From NCBI GenBank assembly GCA_026692885.1, contig JAPLNJ010000541.1, positions 1 through 7,612 on the forward strand: DNA of 7,612 bases, given 5' to 3'. This document shows, one piece after another, positions 1 to 5,215 of the stretch. The translations under genes and the position numbers were made by a program. The notes under the pieces are model-generated. The model made no database searches. It saw nothing but the letters and a program-made list of their open reading frames with translations, and was not told the DNA's origin. The DNA comes from Planctomycetota bacterium. GTDB lineage: Bacteria > Planctomycetota > Planctomycetia > Pirellulales > Pirellulaceae. The first letter of the stretch is position 1. Each line of letters begins with the position of its first letter.

Positions 1-26
1 CCTTGCGCAACCATCTGCGGGCTCAT
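1..26 (-). CDS. Possible 5' end of a downstream gene, cut by the window edge
   Basis: An ATG on the minus strand at 26 opens a frame that reads MSPQMVAQ up to the edge. It starts 21 bases after the stop of the Pro-rich membrane protein gene on the same strand, and GGTAGG lies about 5 bases upstream as a possible ribosome binding site. Only eight codons are visible, so neither function nor reality can be judged. It is listed because the spacing and strand would suit the next gene of a short operon. Confidence 0.25.
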
Positions 27-47
27 GTCGCCTACCGACCGCGGCCG

Positions 48-965
48 TCAGCCGACCAAGGAGAGGATGAGAAGCAGGACCACAAGGCCAAAGAACAGCA
101 ATCCACCCAGCAGAGAGACCATCACCAGGAGCGATGATTTCTCGCGTGATTTCTTGAGAAAGATCGTCTTCCTTCGCTGGCTGACCTGATTGGACAGCGG
201 CTTTGCCGGGACCACCACTGCCGCGGGGGCGACCACAGGCCTGTCCGCGTGGGGTTGGCCCCATTGGCCCGGATACGCGGCCGGCGGTGGTGTCTGGACC
301 GCGGCGTTCGGCGGCGGCACCGGCGGTGGATTGGCGGGCGGCTGGCCCCAACCGGGATTTGGCATGCCTCCGGGTGCCAGCGGCCCCGTCGGCCCCTGAT
401 AGCCGCCCGGATAATAGGCCGCGGTGTTCGGCCCCGAGACGGCAGGAAGCTCTGGCGTGGCAGGCCGAACACCCGCCGACGGTCTTGTCGCTGGAGCCGC
501 GGGGACAGAGCCGTAGGCCGACGCTCCGTAACCAGTTCCTGGGGCGGGCTGTGCTGGCGCAGGTGGTGCGGGACCGAACGCGCCAATTTGGCCGGCCCTC
601 GCCGGTTGCGGTCCCGCCAAGGGTGCCTCCCGACCGGCCTGGGGAAACACGGCAGGAGCGGCCGACAATTTACGCTCGCCGCCGTAAGCCGTCGGCGACG
701 GAGGCCCTGGGACTGCTGCCGGGGCGACGCCCGGCGGCGGTGCAGCGGCCAGCGGGGGCGTTTGCGGGATAGCGGGAGACGGAATGGCCCGTTCCTGGGG
801 CCTGGCGCCGGTCGAACTTCGGGCCGTTCCGGGCGCGGACGGTGGCGCTCGCAAGGTCTGCTCCTGACTGGTCGTCAGGGGCGGCGTTCCGGGAATCGAT
901 GGAGGCGGAGCCAGCCGCGACTCGCCCGTACCACGCCTCGGTTTTTCCTGGTTTTGGTCACTCAA
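48..965 (-). CDS. Pro/Ala-rich protein with one C-terminal membrane helix, function unknown
   Basis: Protein of 305 residues that I do not recognise. Residues 1 to about 260 are low-complexity, dominated by Pro, Ala and Gly with runs such as NPPPVPPPN, and look disordered. A basic patch follows (RRKTIFLKKSREK, about 264-276), then one hydrophobic segment (about 279-303) that ends at the stop. By the positive-inside rule this predicts a tail-anchored protein with its long disordered part in the cytoplasm. There is no N-terminal signal peptide. The start is TTG: AAGAGGG lies 6 bases upstream, a sigma70-like promoter sits just before it, and no in-frame ATG fits better. Overlapping frames on the plus strand are long because the DNA is GC-rich, but they lack promoter and ribosome site. 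It is the downstream neighbour of the DUF1080 gene on the same strand, separated from it by a palindromic repeat element, so it is probably transcribed independently. A scaffold role is only a guess. Confidence 0.72.
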   Translation of the reverse strand: MSDQNQEKPRRGTGESRLAPPPSIPGTPPLTTSQEQTLRAPPSAPGTARSSTGARPQERAIPSPAIPQTPPLAAAPPPGVAPAAVPGPPSPTAYGGERKLSAAPAVFPQAGREAPLAGPQPARAGQIGAFGPAPPAPAQPAPGTGYGASAYGSVPAAPATRPSAGVRPATPELPAVSGPNTAAYYPGGYQGPTGPLAPGGMPNPGWGQPPANPPPVPPPNAAVQTPPPAAYPGQWGQPHADRPVVAPAAVVVPAKPLSNQVSQRRKTIFLKKSREKSSLLVMVSLLGGLLFFGLVVLLLILSLVG

Positions 966-991
966 AGGAAGCCCTCTTGCCTAATCCGTGA

Positions 992-1020
992 ATTATCGGT
1001 CAGCGTTCGTATTCGTACAA
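992..1020 (-). promoter_or_regulatory. Predicted sigma70-like promoter of the Pro-rich membrane protein gene
   Basis: On the minus strand TTGTAC (1015-1020, 3 of 6 matches to the -35 consensus) and GATAAT (992-997, 5 of 6 to the -10) are separated by exactly 17 bases. Transcription would start near 985, giving a leader of about 20 bases that contains the AAGAGGG ribosome site at 972-978. The -35 box stops one base short of the repeat element beginning at 1022, so the element lies immediately upstream of the promoter. Confidence 0.45.
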
Positions 1021-1021
1021 G

Positions 1022-1153
1022 CTAGTGCTTTGTCAAGGCTTGATTTTAGGGTTGGGTGCCACTGGCTCCGCCAGTGTTCGCAGGCCAAGCTGTGGAGCAA
1101 CGGCACTGGCAGAGCCAGTGGCACCCAAATTCTTAGCCTCGACACAGCACTAG
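1022..1153. repeat. MITE-like palindromic element with nested hairpins (element 1)
   Basis: A 132-bp imperfect palindrome. The left end CTAGTGCTTTGTCAAGGCT pairs with the right end, whose reverse complement reads CTAGTGCTGTGTCGAGGCT. An inner block TTGGGTGCCACTGGC is also perfectly inverted (1052-1066 against 1114-1128). Each arm holds its own small hairpin: CACTGGC-TCC-GCCAGTG at 1060-1076 and CACTGGC-AGA-GCCAGTG at 1104-1120. There is no coding capacity, which fits a non-autonomous miniature element moved by a transposase encoded elsewhere. TA is present just inside each end, which would match the TA target duplication of IS630/mariner-type elements, but that is inference. The right end overlaps the stop codon of the DUF1080 gene. 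Confidence 0.75.
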
Positions 1154-1929
1154 GGTGTTCCCGCGGGTTTCTGCCCCTGTAGCGGAGCGACGTTCTCCCG
1201 CAGCCAGATATTCCGGAAACGGACGGGGTTCCCGTGAAACTGCAGGTGCATCGGCAGCCGTTCGGGATGTTTCTGGTAGAGCGGGGCACGCACGTACGAA
1301 GAATCTCCCAGCAACTCGAAGTGGTTTTGAATCAGGACGCCGTTTTGCAGGATGGTGACGTAGGCCGGTTTCACCACTTTCCCAGCGTCGTCGAAGCGTG
1401 GCGCCGTAAAAAGGATGTCGTAAGTCTGCCATTCGCCGGGCTTGCGGCAGACGTTCACGGTCGGCGGTTGCTGCTTGTAAACGGATCCGCAGGCTCCGTC
1501 GAAATAGGTCGGGTTTTGGTAGGAATCCAGGACTTGGATCTCGTACTTATTCATCATGTAGACGCCGCTGTTGCCGCGGCCTTGGCCCGCACCTTCGACT
1601 CTTTCTGGTGTGGCAAACTCCAGATGCAATTGGCAATCACCAAACGCTTGCTTGCTGGTAATGCCGTTCTTACAGGATGTGGCGTAGCCGTCCTTGATCT
1701 CCCAGTTCTCGCCGCCATCCCACTGCGACAGATCCCGACCATCGAACAGGACGATCGCATCGGAGGGTGCACCGCCGGCCGTTCCGGGTTCCACGACCGG
1801 CGGTTCCGGCCAGACGATACCGCTCTTGTATTCCTTCACATCTTCGGCGGTCGCCGCCAGGCAGACCACCCACGAAAGCACGACCATGGGGAGGACCCGA
1901 ACCAGAACTGCCGAAATCTGCCTGGGCAT
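1150..1929 (-). CDS. Secreted DUF1080 (3-keto-disaccharide hydrolase domain) protein
   Basis: Protein of 259 residues. An N-terminal signal peptide is evident, with a hydrophobic core at about 7-26 and a likely cut after ATA near residue 28, so the mature protein is exported. Residues about 57-246 form a DUF1080 domain (PF06439): VLFDGRDLSQW (60-70), GNSGVYM (119-125), EIQVLDS (130-136), GEWQTYDI (165-172) and the closing strand RFRNIWLRE (237-245). This is a concanavalin-like beta-sandwich. Some family members cleave 3-keto-glycosides, and planctomycetes carry many paralogs; the substrate here cannot be told. The ATG start is supported by CAGGAG about 8 bases upstream. The stop codon TAG lies inside the terminal repeat of the element at 1022-1153, so the last residues after the domain may have been set by that insertion. 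It lies 98 bases after the radical SAM gene on the same strand and may have its own promoter. Confidence 0.93.
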   Translation of the reverse strand: MPRQISAVLVRVLPMVVLSWVVCLAATAEDVKEYKSGIVWPEPPVVEPGTAGGAPSDAIVLFDGRDLSQWDGGENWEIKDGYATSCKNGITSKQAFGDCQLHLEFATPERVEGAGQGRGNSGVYMMNKYEIQVLDSYQNPTYFDGACGSVYKQQPPTVNVCRKPGEWQTYDILFTAPRFDDAGKVVKPAYVTILQNGVLIQNHFELLGDSSYVRAPLYQKHPERLPMHLQFHGNPVRFRNIWLRENVAPLQGQKPAGTP

Positions 1930-1979
1930 ACGTGGACTCCTGAGTGAACGATTGACGAAACGAAGTGGATCAGCCCGGA

Positions 1980-2009
1980 TCCTACATGATCCAGTCCTAC
2001 ATTATCCAG
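1980..2009. repeat. Two tandem 15-bp repeats upstream of the DUF1080 gene
   Basis: Two adjacent 15-base units, TCCTACATGATCCAG (1980-1994) and TCCTACATTATCCAG (1995-2009), differ at one base. They lie in the 98-bp gap between the end of the radical SAM gene and the start of the DUF1080 gene, 51 bases upstream of its ATG. On the gene's strand the second unit contains GGATAATG, a possible -10 box, though no convincing -35 was found. Tandem sites so placed could bind a regulator; this is inference. Confidence 0.5.
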
Positions 2010-2027
2010 ACCAGCGAAGATTATCGT

Positions 2028-3008
2028 TCACACGCAGCGAGTCGGCAACGGGTGTCCCCACTGCTTACCTTGCCACGCATCACGGAGCTCAAACTCGGTA
2101 GCAACCGCGGCGTGCAGACCGGGTTTGTCCAGGCACCAGGCGGGAGCGATCAGATAATTCGGCGGGGCGTCCCCGCCCAGCCGTTGGACAACCGTGGTCG
2201 GCGGCAGCAATTCCAGGAAGTCTACCAGCGTGCGCACGTACTCGGCCCGCTCCATCAACGCGACCTCGCCGCGTTCGACCTGCTGCGCCAACCGGGTGTT
2301 CCGCACCGCGTACAGGTTGTGAATTTTCACCGAATCGAGCCGCAGTCGAGCCATCTCGCACGCGGTGCTCAGCATGTCAGCCTGTGTCTCGCCAGGCAAT
2401 CCCAGGATCAGATGGGCCCCGATCTCGAAACCACGTCCACGGCTACGCTGGAGGGCCTCGATCGAGGCCTCGTGCTGGTGACCCCGATTCATCCAATCCA
2501 GCGAGTGGTTGTGGATTGTCTGGATCCCAAACTCGACGGAGACGTACGTCCGCGCGGCGAATTCGGTCAGCAGATCCAGCACTTCGTCCGGCACGCAGTC
2601 CGGACGCGTCCCGATGGCCAGACCGACGATCTGCGGATGCGTCAGGGCCTGCTCGTACACGGTCCGCAGCCGTTCGACGGGAGCGTAAGTATTCGTGGCC
2701 GGCTGAAAGTAGGCGATGAAGTGCTCGCAAGCATACCGCGAACGCATCCGCTGAATGGCCTCTTCGACTTGCTGGCCAATCGGCTGGCGTGGCAGGCGAC
2801 GGCTGGGACTAAAACTCTGGTTGTCACAGTACGTGCAGCCCCCGAGTGCCACGCGGCCATCGACGTTCGGACAGGTAAAGCCCGCGTCGACGCTGATCTT
2901 CTGCACGCGGCAACCGAAACGCTGCCGCAAGAACGAACGATAGGAAAAGTAACGTAGTCCCGCCGCCCGCCAGTCGCAGGCAACCGTAGGGCCAATCCCA
3001 GATCTCAT
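2028..3008 (-). CDS. Radical SAM protein of the YhcC/YtqA family (TIGR01212 type)
   Basis: Protein of 326 residues from the ATG at 3008. The iron-sulfur cluster motif is CPNVDGRVALGGCTYC with Cys at 46, 58 and 61, the wide C-x11-C-x2-C spacing typical of this family rather than the common CxxxCxxC. Other signatures are YFQPATNTYAP (100-110), GTRPDC (133-138), ELR-type barrel strand VSVEFGIQT (156-164) and LGLPGE (202-207). These match what I recall of E. coli YhcC and Bacillus YtqA along the whole length. The family binds 4Fe-4S and S-adenosylmethionine; its physiological reaction is not established. The frame is open upstream to 3113, but those residues have no family resemblance and would overlap the FHA promoter. 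The ribosome site is weak. No neighbouring substrate gene gives a clue to function. Confidence 0.93.
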   Translation of the reverse strand: MRSGIGPTVACDWRAAGLRYFSYRSFLRQRFGCRVQKISVDAGFTCPNVDGRVALGGCTYCDNQSFSPSRRLPRQPIGQQVEEAIQRMRSRYACEHFIAYFQPATNTYAPVERLRTVYEQALTHPQIVGLAIGTRPDCVPDEVLDLLTEFAARTYVSVEFGIQTIHNHSLDWMNRGHQHEASIEALQRSRGRGFEIGAHLILGLPGETQADMLSTACEMARLRLDSVKIHNLYAVRNTRLAQQVERGEVALMERAEYVRTLVDFLELLPPTTVVQRLGGDAPPNYLIAPAWCLDKPGLHAAVATEFELRDAWQGKQWGHPLPTRCV

Positions 3009-3013
3009 GTGAG

Positions 3014-3042
3014 TTGACGACAAGGTCCTACTCCGGTAGATT
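3014..3042 (+). promoter_or_regulatory. Predicted sigma70-like promoter of the FHA gene
   Basis: TTGACG (3014-3019, 5 of 6 to the -35 consensus) and TAGATT (3037-3042, 4 of 6 to the -10) are 17 bases apart on the plus strand. The start of transcription would fall near 3049, leaving a leader of about 75 bases before the FHA start. The -35 box lies only 5 bases outside the divergent radical SAM start codon, so transcription of the two genes could interfere. Confidence 0.5.
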
Positions 3043-3124
3043 AGACGACGATCCGTAGTACTTCCGGCGGGAACAAAGATGGATATCCTAAGACCGTGGC
3101 CCGCCCCAAACAAGGTGAGTGATT

Positions 3125-3523
3125 ATGTACGGCCAGCTGGTTCCAGTCGGCGGCGGGGACCCCATCCCCTTACTGAAACAACGGTTGATGATCGGACGCC
3201 GCGAAAGCTGCGACATCGTGTTGCGGTTCGCGAACGTCTCCGGACAGCATTGCGAGTTGATCGTCGACAGCGGCTATTGGTTTGTGATAGACAAGAGCAG
3301 TCGTAACGGGACTAAGGTGAACAGTGTCCGAGTGACATCCATGCGGAAACGTCTGGATCCCGGCAATATACTGTCGGTCGCCAAGCACAAGTATGAAATC
3401 AAGTACTCGCCGATGGAAGACTTGCAGGCTACCGGGCCGCCGCCGCCTGACGAGGAACCCATCCGGGACATCTTGTCCAAGTCCCTGCTCGATCGGGCGG
3501 GACTGAATCGACGGGATGTCTAG
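3125..3523 (+). CDS. Short stand-alone FHA domain protein
   Basis: Protein of 132 residues. Residues about 20-95 are a forkhead-associated domain, a phosphothreonine-binding beta-sandwich: GRRESCDIVL (24-33) with the conserved GR, the S39 / H42 pair in VSGQHCEL, and the SSRNGTKVN loop (58-66) with the NG and second Asn. The core binding residues are therefore present. The C-terminal tail (about 96-132) is Pro- and Asp/Glu-rich and lacks another domain. There is no membrane segment, so it is cytoplasmic. I chose ATG 3125 because AAGGTGAG ends 5 bases upstream; a GTG two codons earlier is open but sits too close to that site. The opening MYGQLVPVGGGDPIPL resembles a small FHA protein that I recall as common in planctomycetes. 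No Ser/Thr kinase or phosphatase is adjacent, so the partner is unknown. Confidence 0.9.
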   Translation: MYGQLVPVGGGDPIPLLKQRLMIGRRESCDIVLRFANVSGQHCELIVDSGYWFVIDKSSRNGTKVNSVRVTSMRKRLDPGNILSVAKHKYEIKYSPMEDLQATGPPPPDEEPIRDILSKSLLDRAGLNRRDV

Positions 3524-3673
3524 ACCGCACGACACCCAGCTTGGGCGAGCGGCAGGAAATGATTTACCTGCAGGTCAGTCTTCCCGGGCCAATCGGGACG
3601 GTCTGGGAAGACCATCCTTGATCTTCCATCCTGCGATGCTCGACGGGTTGAGAGGACGCCCGAAGCCCAAAAC

Positions 3674-3767
3674 TAGCACGGATGGCAAGGCCGGGGCACG
3701 GATGACGACTCCAGTATTGTCCGACACCTCGCTGCCCATCCGTGCCCCGGCTTTGTCATCCGTGCTA
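3674..3767. repeat. Long-stem palindromic element (element 3)
   Basis: Two 31-base arms, 3674-3704 and 3737-3767, are inverted copies with two mismatches, separated by a 32-base loop. The arm starts TAGCACGGATG and repeats GCACGGATG internally, with a GCCGGGGCACGG block between. Its outer ends read TAG...CTA. There is no T-run after it, so it looks more like a MITE or REP-type repeat than a terminator, although its transcript would fold strongly. It lies 150 bases after the FHA stop codon. Confidence 0.72.
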
Positions 3768-3802
3768 CTCGATTCGTCCCCGGTATCGCCCCCTTGGCCC
3801 GC

Positions 3803-3866
3803 GCAGGAAATCGGGAAGTTATTTCGGCCACCGTTGTTACATTGAATTGGGTAAGCTATTTCCTGC
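3803..3866. repeat. GCAGGAAAT inverted pair upstream of the thioredoxin gene
   Basis: GCAGGAAAT at 3803-3811 is inverted as ATTTCCTGC at 3858-3866, with 46 bases between. GC-rich flanks (CGCGCAGG and CCTGCCGCGCG) extend the symmetry loosely. A third copy of the same 9-mer is at 3552-3560. The pair lies about 55-120 bases upstream of the predicted -35 box and could be regulatory or the remnant of another mobile element. Confidence 0.4.
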
Positions 3867-3920
3867 CGCGCGCCTTGCGGTTAAACGCCAACCTGGGGTG
3901 CAAGCGTCGTCGCACGACAC

Positions 3921-3949
3921 TTGTCGCCAAACGCGGTGATCGATAGAAT
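3921..3949 (+). promoter_or_regulatory. Predicted sigma70-like promoter of the thioredoxin gene
   Basis: TTGTCG (3921-3926, 4 of 6 to the -35 consensus) and TAGAAT (3944-3949, 5 of 6 to the -10) are 17 bases apart. Transcription would begin near 3956, with a leader of about 64 bases ending in the AGAGAGG ribosome site at 4003-4009. Confidence 0.45.
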
Positions 3950-4019
3950 GCTGCGTCAGTGCACGTCGCGGTGATGGGGCCAGATGCATACCTGAACGCT
4001 GAAGAGAGGAACACACAAC

Positions 4020-4349
4020 ATGGGCGCAAACGTTCGCGAATTCACCGATGCCACTTTTGCCAGCGAAGTCGTGCAGGCCACCGAACTGGTCCTGGTAGAT
4101 TTCTGGGCGCCCTGGTGTGGCCCGTGCCGTCAGATTGCGCCGATGATCGACCAATTGGCGACCGAGAACTTGGGGACCGTCAAGGTGGGCAAGGTGAATA
4201 TCGACGAAAATCCCCAAGCGGCCCAAGAGTATGGGGTCAGCGCCATCCCGACGTTGCTGATGTTCCGGGGCGGCCAAGTCGTCGAGCGGTTCGTCGGGGC
4301 ACAACCCAAGGCCCGTTTGCAGGCCGCGATCGACGCCGCCCAGGGTTGA
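4020..4349 (+). CDS. trxA: Thioredoxin
   Basis: Protein of 109 residues, the usual length of bacterial thioredoxin. The active site WCGPC is at 32-36, preceded by the buried Asp of VDFWAPW (D27), and the cis-proline motif IPT is at 76-78. The later GG and the C-terminal helix (PKARLQAAI) complete the fold. It reduces disulfides of cytoplasmic proteins such as ribonucleotide reductase and peroxiredoxins, and is itself recycled by thioredoxin reductase. There is no signal peptide. AGAGAGG lies about 10 bases before the ATG. It appears monocistronic: its predicted promoter is upstream and the next gene is convergent. The family assignment is firm; the symbol assumes it is the main cellular thioredoxin, which the window cannot prove. 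Confidence 0.95.
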   Translation: MGANVREFTDATFASEVVQATELVLVDFWAPWCGPCRQIAPMIDQLATENLGTVKVGKVNIDENPQAAQEYGVSAIPTLLMFRGGQVVERFVGAQPKARLQAAIDAAQG

Positions 4350-4386
4350 GTTCCCGGCCACCAAGTCCGGTTCATTCATCGGTCTG

Positions 4387-4526
4387 GTAGGGTGGTTCGA
4401 GCAAGTTGTGTTGCTGGTGGGCCGCGGTCGCTGTGCTAAACGTGGTTGCCTCGCCGCACTAGGAAATACGGCAGGGACGGCTTGCGAAGGCCCACCGAGA
4501 TGTTGCGATCCCTTGGCCCACCCTAC
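4387..4526. repeat. Repeat copy A, MITE-like, overlapping the 3' end of the first HAD gene
   Basis: A 140-bp element that starts GTAGGGTGG and ends CCACCCTAC, so its tips are inverted. Inside, GGTGGGCC (4416-4423) is inverted twice as GGCCCACC (4489-4496 and 4515-4522). It matches copy B at 5246-5381 in the same orientation; over the last 119 bases I count about 13 mismatches by eye, near 89% identity. It has no coding capacity. The right tip contains the TAG stop codon of the minus-strand HAD gene. Confidence 0.8.
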
Positions 4527-5215
4527 GATTTCTTCACAACCTCTCCGGGCGAGCCCAGCAGCACTCGCCGGATGACGGTTGCGTCCAACTCGCGGAGGCG
4601 GCTCACCACCAGATCCGCCGCGGCTAGTTGCGCGCGGCTTTGAGCAGTGCTGGCCAAGCCGATACACTTCAGGCCGGCGGCGTGGGCAGCCATGACCCCG
4701 ACCGGCGCGTCCTCAATGACAACGGCCTTCGCCGGACGGACGCTCAGCCGTTGGGCAGCGAGCCGATACACTTGGGGATCGGGCTTGCCACGTTGCACGT
4801 CATCGGCGGTCACGATGGCCCCGAAAGCGTCGCGACGCTGCAGGCAATCCAACGCGAGCGCCACGTTGTCGGGAGGCGCCGACGAACCAATGGCCAAAAC
4901 AAAGCCCGCCGCCCGCAAGTGATCAATCAACTCGACCCCACCATCAATCGCTGGGAACTCACGGGCCAGCAGTTCGCGAAAGATCGCTTCTTTCCGGTCG
5001 TCCACCTCGGCCACCTCCCCATCGCCGCGGACGGCAGGTCCCCAAAACTCCCGAATGATCTCTCGGCTGGTGCGGCCGAAAGTGGTGTCGAACTGAGCTC
5101 GGCTCATGGCCCACCCACGTTCTTGGCACAACAGCTGCCAACTTTCAAAATGCGCCTGGGAGGAATCGACGAGGACTCCGTCAAGATCGAAGATAACTGC
5201 TTCCTGATCGGACAT
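4523..5215 (-). CDS. HAD-superfamily hydrolase, beta-phosphoglucomutase-like
   Basis: Protein of 230 residues. Motif I is FDLDGVLVDS (9-18) with nucleophile D10 and acid-base D12; motif II is GSSAPPDN (S111/S112); motif III is the Lys of RGKPDP (K144); motif IV is IEDAPVGV (E168, D169). A helical cap lies at about 19-90. This is the subfamily IA pattern of sugar-phosphate phosphatases and beta-phosphoglucomutases. The DGVLVDS and EDAPVGV forms favour the beta-phosphoglucomutase-like branch, but whether it is a mutase or a phosphatase cannot be fixed, and no sugar genes are adjacent. The ATG at 5215 follows CAGGAAG at about 7 bases. The open frame extends 33 codons further into repeat B, without family resemblance. 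The TAG stop is supplied by the tip of repeat A. The gene is thus enclosed by two direct repeats. Confidence 0.92.
   Translation of the reverse strand: MSDQEAVIFDLDGVLVDSSQAHFESWQLLCQERGWAMSRAQFDTTFGRTSREIIREFWGPAVRGDGEVAEVDDRKEAIFRELLAREFPAIDGGVELIDHLRAAGFVLAIGSSAPPDNVALALDCLQRRDAFGAIVTADDVQRGKPDPQVYRLAAQRLSVRPAKAVVIEDAPVGVMAAHAAGLKCIGLASTAQSRAQLAAADLVVSRLRELDATVIRRVLLGSPGEVVKKS

Larger units (their letters stand above)
3524..4019. other. 496-bp gap between the FHA and thioredoxin genes
   Basis: No gene is supported here. The gap holds, in order: a dyad GCAGG-aaatgattta-CCTGC at 3552-3571, 28 bases after the FHA stop; an 8-bp inverted pair GTCTTCCC (3578-3585) and GGGAAGAC (3605-3612) that could form a hairpin but has no T-run; the long-stem palindrome at 3674-3767; the GCAGGAAAT inverted pair at 3803-3866; and the thioredoxin promoter at 3921-3949. 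Either early hairpin might serve as an FHA terminator or RNA-stabilising end, which cannot be decided from the sequence. Confidence 0.6.

Noticed and set aside
203..1025. Long plus-strand frames opposite the Pro-rich gene (189 and 258 codons)
   Set aside because: They arise from GC-rich codon use on the other strand, have Arg-rich shadow composition, and lack ribosome sites; one also crosses the promoter of the minus-strand gene.
1022..1153. Repeats as a CRISPR array or integron attC site
   Set aside because: There are no regularly spaced identical repeats with unique spacers, no cas genes, and no integrase or attC core signature; the symmetry is that of a single palindrome.
1965..2957. A 330-codon plus-strand frame opposite the radical SAM gene
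   Set aside because: The opposite strand encodes a full, recognisable radical SAM protein, and this frame has no known motif.
3009..3113. A 35-residue N-terminal extension of the radical SAM protein
   Set aside because: It would overlap the FHA promoter, has no family resemblance, and the ATG at 3008 gives the normal family length.
3119..3124. GTG start for the FHA protein two codons upstream
   Set aside because: It lies only three bases after AAGG, too close for that ribosome site; ATG 3125 is better spaced and gives the opening I expect for this protein type.
3578..3612. GTCTTCCC / GGGAAGAC hairpin as a rho-independent terminator of the FHA gene
   Set aside because: The stem is only 8 bp with a 19-base loop and no T-run follows, so it is noted in the gap description but not called as a terminator.
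3837..4667. A 276-codon minus-strand frame covering the thioredoxin gene and repeat A
   Set aside because: It is antisense to an unmistakable thioredoxin and runs through the repeat and the end of the HAD gene.
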